Assembly (NCBI RefSeq): GCF_012641515.1 | Contig: NZ_JABAHY010000020.1 | Location: forward strand, 1-42,237 | Source: Nesterenkonia sedimenti | Lineage (GTDB): Bacteria; Actinomycetota; Actinomycetes; Actinomycetales; Micrococcaceae | DNA length: 42,237 bases | Reading direction: 5' to 3' | Shown: positions 1-7,356 of the stretch, piece after piece | How positions within the stretch are numbered: the first letter of the stretch is position 1 | Layout: the number at the start of each line of letters is the position of its first letter | Notes under the pieces: model-generated | The model's database searches: none | What the model was told of the DNA's origin: nothing | Seen by the model: only the letters and a program-made list of their open reading frames with translations | Program-made: the position numbers and the translations under genes

Positions 1-2
1 CT

Positions 3-1028
3 GGGCTGCTGGAACTTATCGACTACGCCGACCGTGAGGGCGATTGGTCTCTGCGTCGGGCCGCGGCGGTGCTGGGTCTGGATCATGTGCGGGTGATCCG
101 CTGGCAGCACCGGGCCCAGGCTGGTCGGCTTGATGATGCCCCGCCCGGGCCGGATGAGGCGGCCCACGCGCTGCTGGCCGCTGAGCGGGAAGCGATCCTG
201 CAGATCGCAGAAGGCTGGGCTGAGATTGACCGGTCGCACCGAAAGCTGGCCCACCGTGGCTCCCGGCTTCAGGCCTTCTACGCTTCCGAGTCCACCGTGC
301 TGCGGGTCCTACGGGAAGCTGGCCTGCGACTTCCCGGACCCGCAGCCCGGGAACCGCTGGAGCCCCGCGCTTGGCCCGAATGGGCTGAACTGGTGCCAGG
401 GGTGATCATGATCTATGACTTCACCCATTTCACCCGCGCACACCGCTGCGTGGTCGCGGTGATCGACGTGATCTCCAAATATTGGCTAGCGACTGTGGTC
501 TCGGCTGAGGAGTCCTCCACCCAGGTCGAGGTCGCCTTCACCCGCGCGCTGGTCGCTGAGGGCAAAGAGCACCTGCTCGATGCCGACCTGCTCCAGGAGC
601 TGGCTACCGGGACTGTGCCAGATAATGATGAGCGGATCCCAGTACTGCTGGCGATCTCCGATAACGGACCCCAGATGACTTCGAAGGCCACTGCCTCGTT
701 CATGGCAGGTGCCCGGATCGCTCAGCACTTCGGCAGACCCGGAACCCCGAACGATCAATCCTGGGTCGAGTCCTTCTTCGGACACCTCAAAGCCGAGAAC
801 CCGCACCTTGAGAAGATCACCGAGCCCGGTGTACTTGAGTCCGAGCTGGACCGACTGCGGATTCACTACAACGCGGTGAGGTTGCACGAGGGCGTGGGCT
901 ACGTCACCCCAGAAGACGAACACTACGGCCGAGGCGAAGCAATCCGCGCCGCCCGCAGGGCCGGCCTGGTCAACGCTCGAGCCACTCGAATTGCTACAAG
1001 AAGGAGAACCCGGAAAGATCAATCATGA
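3..1028 (+). CDS. DDE-type transposase, 5' end cut by window edge
   Basis: This is the catalytic subunit of an insertion sequence of the IS3/IS481 type. The frame is open from base 3, so the true start lies before the window; a GTG at 69 is only the first start-like codon. An N-terminal helix-turn-helix-like part (DWSLRRAAAVLGLD) is followed by an rve/integrase core. The DDE triad is visible: Asp in IYDFTHF (417-419), Asp in ISDNGPQ (660-662) and Glu in SWVESFFGHLKAE (768-770). The last two are 35 residues apart, as is usual in these families. The stop at 1026-1028 is followed by about 55 bases that may hold the right end of the element (around 1066-1085, near ctctgacacacc); the left end is outside the window, so the exact family and boundary are unproven. 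Confidence 0.85.
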   Translation, partial: GLLELIDYADREGDWSLRRAAAVLGLDHVRVIRWQHRAQAGRLDDAPPGPDEAAHALLAAEREAILQIAEGWAEIDRSHRKLAHRGSRLQAFYASESTVLRVLREAGLRLPGPAAREPLEPRAWPEWAELVPGVIMIYDFTHFTRAHRCVVAVIDVISKYWLATVVSAEESSTQVEVAFTRALVAEGKEHLLDADLLQELATGTVPDNDERIPVLLAISDNGPQMTSKATASFMAGARIAQHFGRPGTPNDQSWVESFFGHLKAENPHLEKITEPGVLESELDRLRIHYNAVRLHEGVGYVTPEDEHYGRGEAIRAARRAGLVNARATRIATRRRTRKDQS

Positions 1029-1156
1029 GGCCCACTCGCTGGTTGGGTATTAAACCCGCTCACTGGTGCATTATCTCTGACACACCTCGGTCTACTTCCC
1101 CGGCCTGCACTCCTACGCAGGCCTTCCAGAATGATCCCTCGACGAGGAGAAAGGCT

Positions 1157-2476
1157 TTGGCAGACATGCGAAGTCGTATCACGAGCAAGAAGACGCTCTT
1201 GCTGCGCCATCTGGGCATGGCGAGCGTTTCGGGGCTGTTGGTCTATCTGTTCTACCTGTCGTATTCGGCTTGGGGGGTCCAGCCAGCACTGTGGCCGGAC
1301 TGGGGAGAGGACCATCCCTTCTGGCGAGCATGGGCACATGCTGCGTTCGTCCTGTTGTTCCTGACGTTGAGTCTCTCGCCCGCGTCGGCCTTCTGGAAGC
1401 CCGTCCAACGGTTGTTGCCGTGGCGGCGGGAACTCGGAATATGGTTCGCGGTACTGGCAGTAGGGCACGCCTACGCCATATGGGACCGTTGGGCGCGCGG
1501 GGACTTCGCAACGCTCTTCGGCTTCCAGTACGTGGAGGAGTTGGACAGATTCGTCCTGGCACGCGCCGAAGTCGGCATCATGAACATGATGGGGATGGTA
1601 ATGCTGCCCATGATCATCTTGCTGGCGGTGACCTCCTCCGACCGAGCTGTGAACTTCCTTGGAGCGTCGTCGTGGAAATGGATCCACCGGAGCCTGGTGC
1701 ACGTCATCTTCTACCTCGCCATGCTGCGTGGGACCCTATACTTCTTCTACTTCTTCCAGACGACCCCGCCCCAGTGGCAGGTCTACCCCTCGATCTGGTT
1801 CATGTACGTCTTCCTCGGCATGGGGGTCTTCGCGGTCTCGCTTCAAGCAGCCGCGTTCGCCAAGACCGTGCTCGGGCGGAAGCGCCAGCGGCGCGAGAGC
1901 GGGATGCTGACCGTTGCCGCAATCTCGGGTGTGGTCGCATTGATGGTCGCGCCTCTAGTGCTCATGCTGGGGACCGTAGCGTACTTCGACAGTCGCCTCC
2001 TCAAGGAGAACCCGCAGCTCACCGGCCAGGCGCAGACCCCACGAGAGGATGCCCAAACCCAAGTCCCTGACGAGTACGCACAGAGCTTCGAGATGGTCAT
2101 CGAGGTTGATGGCCAGCAGGACCGACTCTGGGTGAGGGACCTGGACGATGCACCCTCGTTCCGGCTCACCACCCAGATCGAAGGAACACCGGTCGCGGAC
2201 CAGATCTACCGGGTCGAGGAGCGAACCTTGTATGTCGCTGAGCAGGGCCCGGACTCGGAACTGACCTGGTCACGGACCGAGAACGTGGAGCCAGAAGACA
2301 TCGACCTCCCAGAGATGGTCTTGGAGCCAGGCGCGTGGGCCGCACAGTTCGGCCCGGGGGAACACCGGGTCCCGGGGCCGGAAGGTGAGCTGCAGGTCAC
2401 CATCCACAGCGTGGATGAGCCCATCGCCGAGGAGGTCTTCGAGATCCCCGAGGACGCAGACCCGGTATTGAGGTGA
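1157..2476 (+). CDS. Ferric reductase-like transmembrane protein
   Basis: This is a multi-pass membrane protein with a ferric-reductase-like (YedZ/MsrQ-type) heme-binding domain. Counting from the TTG at 1157, candidate heme-ligand histidines are H61, H104, H177 and H182, in WAHAAF, AVGHAY and IHRSLVHVIFY. Six or so hydrophobic segments cover residues 20-245. A further transmembrane segment near residues 255-280 leads into a soluble tail of about 150 residues rich in Asp and Glu, which I do not recognise. The frame is open back to an ATG at 1025 that overlaps the transposase stop, but a GAGGAG ribosome site at 1144-1149 fits TTG 1157 best; ATG 1166 is the alternative. No flavin- or NAD-binding domain is present, so an electron donor must be supplied by another protein. 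It sits between an insertion sequence and the metS gene. Confidence 0.7.
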   Translation: MADMRSRITSKKTLLLRHLGMASVSGLLVYLFYLSYSAWGVQPALWPDWGEDHPFWRAWAHAAFVLLFLTLSLSPASAFWKPVQRLLPWRRELGIWFAVLAVGHAYAIWDRWARGDFATLFGFQYVEELDRFVLARAEVGIMNMMGMVMLPMIILLAVTSSDRAVNFLGASSWKWIHRSLVHVIFYLAMLRGTLYFFYFFQTTPPQWQVYPSIWFMYVFLGMGVFAVSLQAAAFAKTVLGRKRQRRESGMLTVAAISGVVALMVAPLVLMLGTVAYFDSRLLKENPQLTGQAQTPREDAQTQVPDEYAQSFEMVIEVDGQQDRLWVRDLDDAPSFRLTTQIEGTPVADQIYRVEERTLYVAEQGPDSELTWSRTENVEPEDIDLPEMVLEPGAWAAQFGPGEHRVPGPEGELQVTIHSVDEPIAEEVFEIPEDADPVLR

Positions 2477-2483
2477 TTCATCG

Positions 2484-2588
2484 ATGACTACCGCAGCGAT
2501 TGTGATGATGATCGTGGCTGTGGTGACGGTGTGGGGCGGCACGGTCGCCTCGATCATCCACCTCTCCCGGAACCCCGAAGAACCCTAA
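2484..2588 (+). CDS. metS: MetS-like small subunit of methionine/alanine NSS transporter
   Basis: This 34-residue single-span membrane peptide (MTTAAIVMMIVAVVTVWGG at its start, ending HLSRNPEEP) matches the MetS small subunit of sodium-dependent methionine/alanine importers (NSS family). In those systems MetS is encoded next to the large subunit MetP and is needed for transport. A strong GAGGTGA ribosome site at 2470-2476 overlaps the upstream stop codon, seven bases before the ATG. The gene ends 19 bases before lgt. No MetP is present between the transposase and this gene, so it is an orphan here unless MetP lies before base 1 or elsewhere in the genome. Confidence 0.75.
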   Translation: MTTAAIVMMIVAVVTVWGGTVASIIHLSRNPEEP

Positions 2589-2607
2589 GCAAGGAGACGC
2601 ACCCGAT

Positions 2608-3630
2608 ATGTTTGCCGCCATGATTTCTGCCGGATTCCCCTCCCCGCCGATGAACCACATCGACCTACCCGGCCCCTTCTCCATCGCCTTCTATTCCCTG
2701 GCAATCCTGCTGGGCATCGCCCTGGCAGTGGTGGTCGCCACCCGGCTGTGGAAGTCCCGCGGAGGCGACGGCGACGACATTCTCTCCGCCGCACTCTGGG
2801 CAGTGGTCTTCGGTATCATTGGCGCCCGGATCTACCACGTCATCAGCTCTCCCGACGCCTACTTCGGCGAAGGCGGAGACCTGCTGCGCACCGTCCAGAT
2901 CTGGCAGGGCGGCCTCAGCATCATCGGTGCCGTGGCCGCCGGCTCGGTGGCCGTGTGGATCTTCTGCCGGCGCAACGGCATCAAATTCGGCGCCTTCGCT
3001 GACGCGATCGTGCCCGGAGTCATCCTGGCTCAGGCGATCGGCCGCTGGGGAAACTGGTTCAACCAGGAGCTCTACGGCGGCCCCACCACCCTGCCCTGGG
3101 GCCTGCAGATCGACACCGACCAGCCGCACCAAGCGCTGCCTCCCGGCGCCAGCGAATTCACCACATTCCACCCCACCTTCCTCTACGAATCACTGTGGAA
3201 CCTGCTGGGATTCATTGCACTGGTCTGGCTCTATAAGCGCTTCCAGTTCAAACAGGGCCTGCTGGCCTGGACCTATGTGGCCTACTACATGATGGGTCGT
3301 TTCTGGATCGAATCGATGCGCCGCGACGAGCCCGATAAGAGCACCCAGTTCCCCTTGGAGTTCATCGGCCTGGACTGGAGGCTGAACCAGATCGTCGCCT
3401 TCGTCGTCTTCCTGATCGCCATCGCCGCTCTGATCTGGCTCTTCAGCCGCCGCCCGCGGACTGATGAGGCGTTGGCCGAGGAGCTGGAGATCCACACCCC
3501 GGCCTCTGAGCAGCGCAACCCTGTTGCGGGGCACAAAGTCGACCAGGACGCCCTGAAGGGGACGCCCGAAACCGACCCCAGTGGATCAGATTCTGAGACG
3601 GGGGGCGGTCAATTCCGGTCCAAGAAATGA
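2608..3630 (+). CDS. lgt: Prolipoprotein diacylglyceryl transferase
   Basis: Lgt attaches diacylglycerol from phosphatidylglycerol to the lipobox cysteine of prolipoproteins in the plasma membrane. The 340-residue protein has about seven transmembrane segments and the family signature GRWGNWFNQELYGG at residues 145-158, plus IGARIYHVI and the C-terminal segment MMGRFWIESMRRDEP with the conserved arginines. The acidic tail after residue 290 is variable and typical of actinobacterial versions. An AAGGAG site at 2591-2596 supports ATG 2608. Its stop overlaps the ATG of a gltB remnant (ATGA), which preserves the lgt-gltB order that I recall from related genomes. Confidence 0.95.
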   Translation: MFAAMISAGFPSPPMNHIDLPGPFSIAFYSLAILLGIALAVVVATRLWKSRGGDGDDILSAALWAVVFGIIGARIYHVISSPDAYFGEGGDLLRTVQIWQGGLSIIGAVAAGSVAVWIFCRRNGIKFGAFADAIVPGVILAQAIGRWGNWFNQELYGGPTTLPWGLQIDTDQPHQALPPGASEFTTFHPTFLYESLWNLLGFIALVWLYKRFQFKQGLLAWTYVAYYMMGRFWIESMRRDEPDKSTQFPLEFIGLDWRLNQIVAFVVFLIAIAALIWLFSRRPRTDEALAEELEIHTPASEQRNPVAGHKVDQDALKGTPETDPSGSDSETGGGQFRSKK

Positions 3631-3706
3631 GACGTGAACCGACGAAATCTGCACCCGGTTCGCCGCGTTCCCGGAGAAGGCTGGTCTCTACGACCCGCTC
3701 AATGAG
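3627..3706 (+). pseudogene. gltB: 5' remnant of glutamate synthase large subunit
   Basis: The ATG at 3627 overlaps the lgt stop. About 15 codons on, in a shifted frame, the sequence reads FAAFPEKAGLYDPLNE, the characteristic start of the GltB glutaminase domain, where HDACGV should follow. Adding one G in the run at 3657-3658 joins the two frames into MRREPTKSAPG followed by FAAFPEKAG. The similarity stops at 3706 and a TAG follows at once. The rest of gltB and gltD are absent from this place, so this is the edge of a deletion or replacement. The identification rests on recognising a short but distinctive motif. Confidence 0.6.
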
Positions 3707-4124
3707 TAGGCACACCCGCCCGTCGCCGCAGCCCGGATAGACTGTGGGAAGTCTCTTCCAGGCTCCCCAGCACGAGGAAACTGAGCAGGACACCGTACAA
3801 CGGCAGGTGTCCCAGAAACTCGGTCGCCCCAAAGAGCGCCAGCGTCGCGGTGAACGGCACGGCCATCAGGATCGCAACCACCTGCGGCAGAGCGCCGGAG
3901 ATGACGAGCAGCCCCAACAAAAGCTCGACGGACCCGGCAACCACCGCGAAGGCGTCGGCGCTTACCCCGAACGGGGCAAGGAGATTGAGGAGCGGTTCCT
4001 GCTCGAGCATAGCCCGCGCCATCTCTGGATTCGCCAGCTTCTCCACGATGGCCAGGGAAATGAGGGTTACGCCCGCGCCAAGCTTGAGACCGAACGTCGC
4101 CCGGCTAAGGTGGTCGTATTCATG
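3699..4124 (-). pseudogene. C-terminal fragment of a DoxX-type membrane protein
   Basis: The translated fragment (HEYDHLSRATFGLKLG at its start, then EKLANPEMARAMLEQEP, GSVELLLGLLVISGALPQ and ATEFLGHLPLYG) resembles the C-terminal third of a long DoxX-family membrane protein found in actinobacteria. Four hydrophobic segments remain. The frame is open to 4172, where an in-frame stop lies upstream, but has no ATG; a GTG at 4046 in the middle of a conserved helix is the only usable start. I therefore read it as 5'-truncated. Its 3' end overlaps the gltB remnant, and its broken 5' end faces the broken end of a metallopeptidase gene. Confidence 0.6.
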
Positions 4125-4177
4125 AGTGCATGTGTGCGCGAACCATCCAGTGATTTCGAACCTGGAGGCTTCTCAGG

Positions 4178-4282
4178 CCCGGCGAGGAGGTCGTCGAGCA
4201 GGTGATGGTCACTGTGGTCCACGAAGTCGCACACTTCTTCGGCATCGATTATCCGACCCTGCACCGGCTGGGATGGGGCTGA
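4178..4282 (+). pseudogene. C-terminal fragment of a zincin-like metallopeptidase
   Basis: From 4178 the plus strand encodes PGEEVVEQVMVTVVHEVAHF, then FGIDYPTLHRLGWG and a stop. This is the C-terminal end of the small (about 120-150 residue) zincin-like metallopeptidase family of actinobacteria, including the zinc-binding HExxH motif (HEVAH). An in-frame stop at 4151-4153 and loss of similarity before 4178 show that the first two thirds of the gene are missing. The fragment is too short to fold as an enzyme. Confidence 0.65.
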
Positions 4283-4335
4283 GAGGGCCCCACAGCAGGG
4301 CTTAGCACAGACCTGTGACGAAGTTGTGGAGGTAC

Positions 4336-4358
4336 AACCTTCAACCTACTTGAAGGTT
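4336..4358. promoter_or_regulatory. Inverted repeat resembling a MerR-family operator
   Basis: The arms AACCTTCAA (4336-4344) and TTGAAGGTT (4350-4358) match perfectly around a five-base centre. This is the form and near-sequence of operators used by MerR-family activators, which bind inside a promoter with an over-long spacer. The flanking -35 and -10 hexamers are weak on both strands, and no merR-type gene is in the window. Confidence 0.45.
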
Positions 4359-4370
4359 TGAAGTATACCG

Positions 4371-4430
4371 TTCTGTGACCCTTCTCCCCCGGCATCACGC
4401 GGATCCAAGCCTCACAGTTAAGTCACAGAA
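4371..4430. promoter_or_regulatory. TGTGAC/GTCACA repeat cluster upstream of NlpC/P60 gene
   Basis: TTCTGTGAC (4371-4379) and GTCACAGAA (4422-4430) are a perfect nine-base inverted pair. Within the right side, CTCACAG (4411-4417) and GTCACAG (4422-4428) form a direct repeat with an 11-base period, one helical turn. Tandem GTCACA-like repeats are the known target of the actinobacterial response regulator MtrA, which controls cell-wall hydrolase genes. Assignment to MtrA is an inference; a Crp/GlxR-type site is the other option, but the spacing does not fit TGTGA-N6-TCACA. Confidence 0.4.
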
Positions 4431-4451
4431 ACGACACGGCCTATTGCCACC

Positions 4452-4499
4452 GTGACCTTCTCGCAATTACTGTGAACCTCGTAGCGCCGCGAGGGTCAC
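4452..4499 (+). other. Stem-loop in the leader before the NlpC/P60 gene
   Basis: GTGACC-TT-CTCGC (4452-4464) pairs with GCGAG-GGTCAC (4489-4499) as an 11-base-pair stem with a TT bulge and a 24-base loop. It lies 158 bases before the start codon. From 4500 to 4640 I see no gene and no recognisable riboswitch. The stretch could be a structured 5' leader or part of the promoter. Confidence 0.35.
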
Positions 4500-4656
4500 T
4501 AAGCAGACACAATTCCCAAGGCAGCGCCTGAACCGGGACTCCCATCGCATCCCCCGGGCCGGGCGCTCCAAACGTCAGCTCCCCGATCCGAGAGGCTCCT
4601 CACCAGGAGGGGCATCTGCGCTGTGTTGCACCAGTGAGGAAAAGTGAGGAACTACC

Positions 4657-6882
4657 GTGAAACACCGTCGCAATCTCGCGGTGGCGGCCGTGACCGCCGT
4701 CGTGGTGACTACAGCGCTTGTCGGGACGACTCTGCCCGACCTGGTCGCTGACCGGACAGGTGACGCCGTCGCCGAACAGTCCGAGAGCGAGCAGAACCTC
4801 GCCGACAACTTCGTTGTCACCGAGCTGCCGGACACCCCCTCTGCCAAAGAGATCGCCACTGCCAAAGAGTCCGATCAGGCACGGGAGAAGCTGATGGCAG
4901 ATATTGCCGGACGCATCAACCAAGCCAGTGAGCGCGCCAATGAGCTTGAGTCCGAGCTGCAGCGCCAGCAGTCCCTGGCCGCCTCCCGCATGGCAGAAGC
5001 CGCAGAGGCCGCCGAAGCCGCCGAGCAGGCCACGCTGGAAGCAGAGGCCGCTCTGGCCATGGACGCCTACGATGACTATCAGGAGGAGGACTCCTCCGCG
5101 GCCGATGTGCTGCTGGGCGATGAGGGCACCCTCGCCGAGGATGCGACAGACCAGCAGCGCGAGGAGCAGGCTGAGCAGGCCGCCGTCGAGGCCGAACAGG
5201 CCGCACGAGAGGCCGAGGCCGAGCGTGAGCGCGCCGAAGCCGCCGCCCAGGAGACCGCCGAGGACCTAGAGAACCTTGGTGAGGGCACTGCAGAGACCCG
5301 CGCCTCCCAGCAGGAGGTCGGTGCGAACCTGCGCGAGCAGCTGGAAGCACTGCGGGACCTTGAGGGTTGGGAGGGAAGCTTCGAAAGCTTCCTGGAGAAC
5401 TTCCTGGGCAATGCTGACTTCCTCGATGAGGACGGTGAGATCGACGAAGAGCAGCTGGCCTACCGGATCCAGCAGCTGCGCGCCGACGCCGAGCAGACTC
5501 AGGTGACCGCAGCAGCCGCTGAAGCTGCCGACTTCGACTCACTGACTGAAGAGCAGCGCGAGCTGCTGGCCGCCGGCGCAGAGGTGGACGGCGTTGACAG
5601 CGTGCGCGACTACTACGAGTTGGTGCTGGACAACTCCAACTTCACCAGCTCCACCGGAGCCGTCAACTGGGATGCTGTCGCCGCCCATGTGGACCACCTG
5701 GAGTCGCAGGCCGAAGCGGACGAGACGGAACAGGAAGAGCCCAGTGCGGCGCCATCCCCGTCATCGACTCCAAGTCCCAGCGCGACCCCAAGCCCCACCG
5801 AGACTCCGAGCCCCAGCGCCACACCGACACGGAGCGCCACTTCCAGCACCGCCTCGAACCAGAGTTCACCGGCGAGCTTCGACTCCCTCAGCTCAGCACA
5901 GCGCGAGCTGCTGGCTGAGGCCGGTGAGCTGGAGAGCGGCAGCAACGCCGAGGACTACTACCGGATGGTGCTGGACAACTCCAACTTCACCACCAGCGGC
6001 GGCTCCGTCAACTGGACCGTGCTGGAGGGCCACCTCTCCTACCTGCAGGCCCAGGAAGAAGCAGAGGAGCAAGCCGAGGAGGAGGCCGAGGCTGCTCCGA
6101 GCCTCTCACCGACTCCCTCGCCGTCGCAGTCGTCCTCTCCTTCACGGGCTGCCACGCAGCAGTCCTCCACCCCGTCGATTCCGTCCTGGGGAAACCTCTC
6201 CAGCTCCATGCAGAGCCTGCTGAGCACCGGCGCGGAGCTGGAGCCGGGCTTCAGCGGCAGCGGCGGTGACTATTACCGGGCAGTGCTGAACAACCCAGAC
6301 CTGACCACCGGTGACGGTCGAGTCTCGCAGAACGCTCTGCAGTGGCACGTGAACTACTTGGAGAGCCAGAACACCTCAAGCTCCAGGTCAAGCTCCGGCT
6401 CGAGCTCCTCTTCTTCACCGAGCCCGACCCAGTCGGCCACTCCCACCCCGACTCAGACCCCGACGCCGACCCCCACTCCGACCCAGACGCAGACTCAGAC
6501 TGCTAACCCGCAGCCTGCCAGCGGCGGTGGGAGTAATGCCGCGCAGATCGCAATGGACTGGGCGGTCAACACCGCCAACCGTTCGGACACTTATTACCGG
6601 CTGGGCGGCAATGGCCCTAACGCTTGGGACTGCTCCAGCTTTACTCAGGCAGCCTATGCTGCGGCTGGAGTGAGCCTTGGGCGGACTACCTATGATCAGA
6701 TCACCCAGGGACGCCAGGTGCCTTGGGATGAGCGTCAGCCCGGTGACCTGATCTTCTGGGGCGACTACCACATGGCTATCTACCTGGGCGACGGACGAAT
6801 CGCCGATGCCGGCTCCCCCTCCTCCGGTGTGACCGTGCGCAGCATCTTCGGCTCGCCCACCAGCGTGCGAAGGGTGACCTGA
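4657..6882 (+). CDS. Secreted NlpC/P60 peptidoglycan endopeptidase with triple repeat
   Basis: This 741-residue exported cell-wall hydrolase is expected to cut peptidoglycan stem peptides. A signal peptide or anchor covers residues 1-40. An Ala/Glu-rich coiled coil follows (about 45-235). Three copies of a 60-residue module lie at about 293-351, 408-466 and 511-571, with the pattern F-x-S-L-x3-Q-x2-L, then DYY-x2-VL-x-N and W-x3-x2-H-x2-YLESQ. They are joined by Ser/Pro/Thr linkers. The C-terminal NlpC/P60 domain (628-741) has Cys659 in WDCSSFTQAAY and His705 in YHMAIYLGDG. A GTG start is preceded by a GAGGAA site. The coiled coil plus C-terminal NlpC/P60 plan resembles RipA-type daughter-cell separation enzymes. 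The middle modules may bind wall polymers or partners; this is unproven. Confidence 0.88.
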   Translation: MKHRRNLAVAAVTAVVVTTALVGTTLPDLVADRTGDAVAEQSESEQNLADNFVVTELPDTPSAKEIATAKESDQAREKLMADIAGRINQASERANELESELQRQQSLAASRMAEAAEAAEAAEQATLEAEAALAMDAYDDYQEEDSSAADVLLGDEGTLAEDATDQQREEQAEQAAVEAEQAAREAEAERERAEAAAQETAEDLENLGEGTAETRASQQEVGANLREQLEALRDLEGWEGSFESFLENFLGNADFLDEDGEIDEEQLAYRIQQLRADAEQTQVTAAAAEAADFDSLTEEQRELLAAGAEVDGVDSVRDYYELVLDNSNFTSSTGAVNWDAVAAHVDHLESQAEADETEQEEPSAAPSPSSTPSPSATPSPTETPSPSATPTRSATSSTASNQSSPASFDSLSSAQRELLAEAGELESGSNAEDYYRMVLDNSNFTTSGGSVNWTVLEGHLSYLQAQEEAEEQAEEEAEAAPSLSPTPSPSQSSSPSRAATQQSSTPSIPSWGNLSSSMQSLLSTGAELEPGFSGSGGDYYRAVLNNPDLTTGDGRVSQNALQWHVNYLESQNTSSSRSSSGSSSSSSPSPTQSATPTPTQTPTPTPTPTQTQTQTANPQPASGGGSNAAQIAMDWAVNTANRSDTYYRLGGNGPNAWDCSSFTQAAYAAAGVSLGRTTYDQITQGRQVPWDERQPGDLIFWGDYHMAIYLGDGRIADAGSPSSGVTVRSIFGSPTSVRRVT

Positions 6883-6950
6883 CCCTGAGCCATCCGGCTA
6901 CGCTCCAGCGGTAGGGAGCCCAGCCTGAATAACTGAATATCTCACTGGTT

Positions 6951-6981
6951 GATGCCCCCGGTTTCGGACGCCGGGGGCATC
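6951..6981 (+). terminator. Hairpin terminator after NlpC/P60 gene
   Basis: GATGCCCCCGG (6951-6961) pairs perfectly with CCGGGGGCATC (6971-6981) around a nine-base loop, 69 bases after the stop codon. There is no T-tract, as is common for terminators of high-GC bacteria. Confidence 0.7.
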
Positions 6982-7356
6982 ACTCGTTGACGTAAACTTC
7001 TGTCGATGGTTCGAATTTTCGTGGGCGGCTACATCGGCGTTCTGGCCATCAAGTTTTACGCCGACTACCAACGCTAAGGCGAGCAGGTCCCGTCACGTGG
7101 GACGCCAACATCGTGACCATCTGATGGCAATGAACCTCGTGGTGGCCACGACCATAGCGATGGTCAGCGTCAACACATGGACCTGGTCCAGGAGAACTTG
7201 GGAGGCCCCAGCCCGACGTCGCCCTGATGCTCGCCGCATGCGGATGCGGGTCCGTGATCGTCTCCATGGATACACCGGCGCTGTTGGAGCGCATACCGGA
7301 TCGTCGTCATGCTCACCAGGCCTGCCCGTATCGCTTCTTCCTGACGTCGTTGACGT
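6982..7356. other. Stretch without a recognisable gene
   Basis: No open frame here looks like a real protein. A 23-codon frame at 7006-7077 is too short to judge. The arms CCATAGCG/CGATGG around 7150-7165 give only weak structure. I see no tRNA and no inverted repeat that would mark an insertion-sequence end. Together with the low-confidence frame that follows, it separates the cell-wall gene from the metal island. Confidence 0.5.

Noticed and set aside
4500-4640. ydaO-type cyclic-di-AMP riboswitch before the NlpC/P60 gene
   Set aside because: CGTCAGCTCCCC and GAACCGGGACTCCC recall parts of the element, but the core GGGGUGAAUC-like segment and the paired ends are not visible. A covariance search is needed.
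7006-7077. 23-codon frame MVRIFVGGYIGVLAIKFYA plus a short tail
   Set aside because: It has no ribosome site and no recognisable similarity, and it directly follows a terminator.
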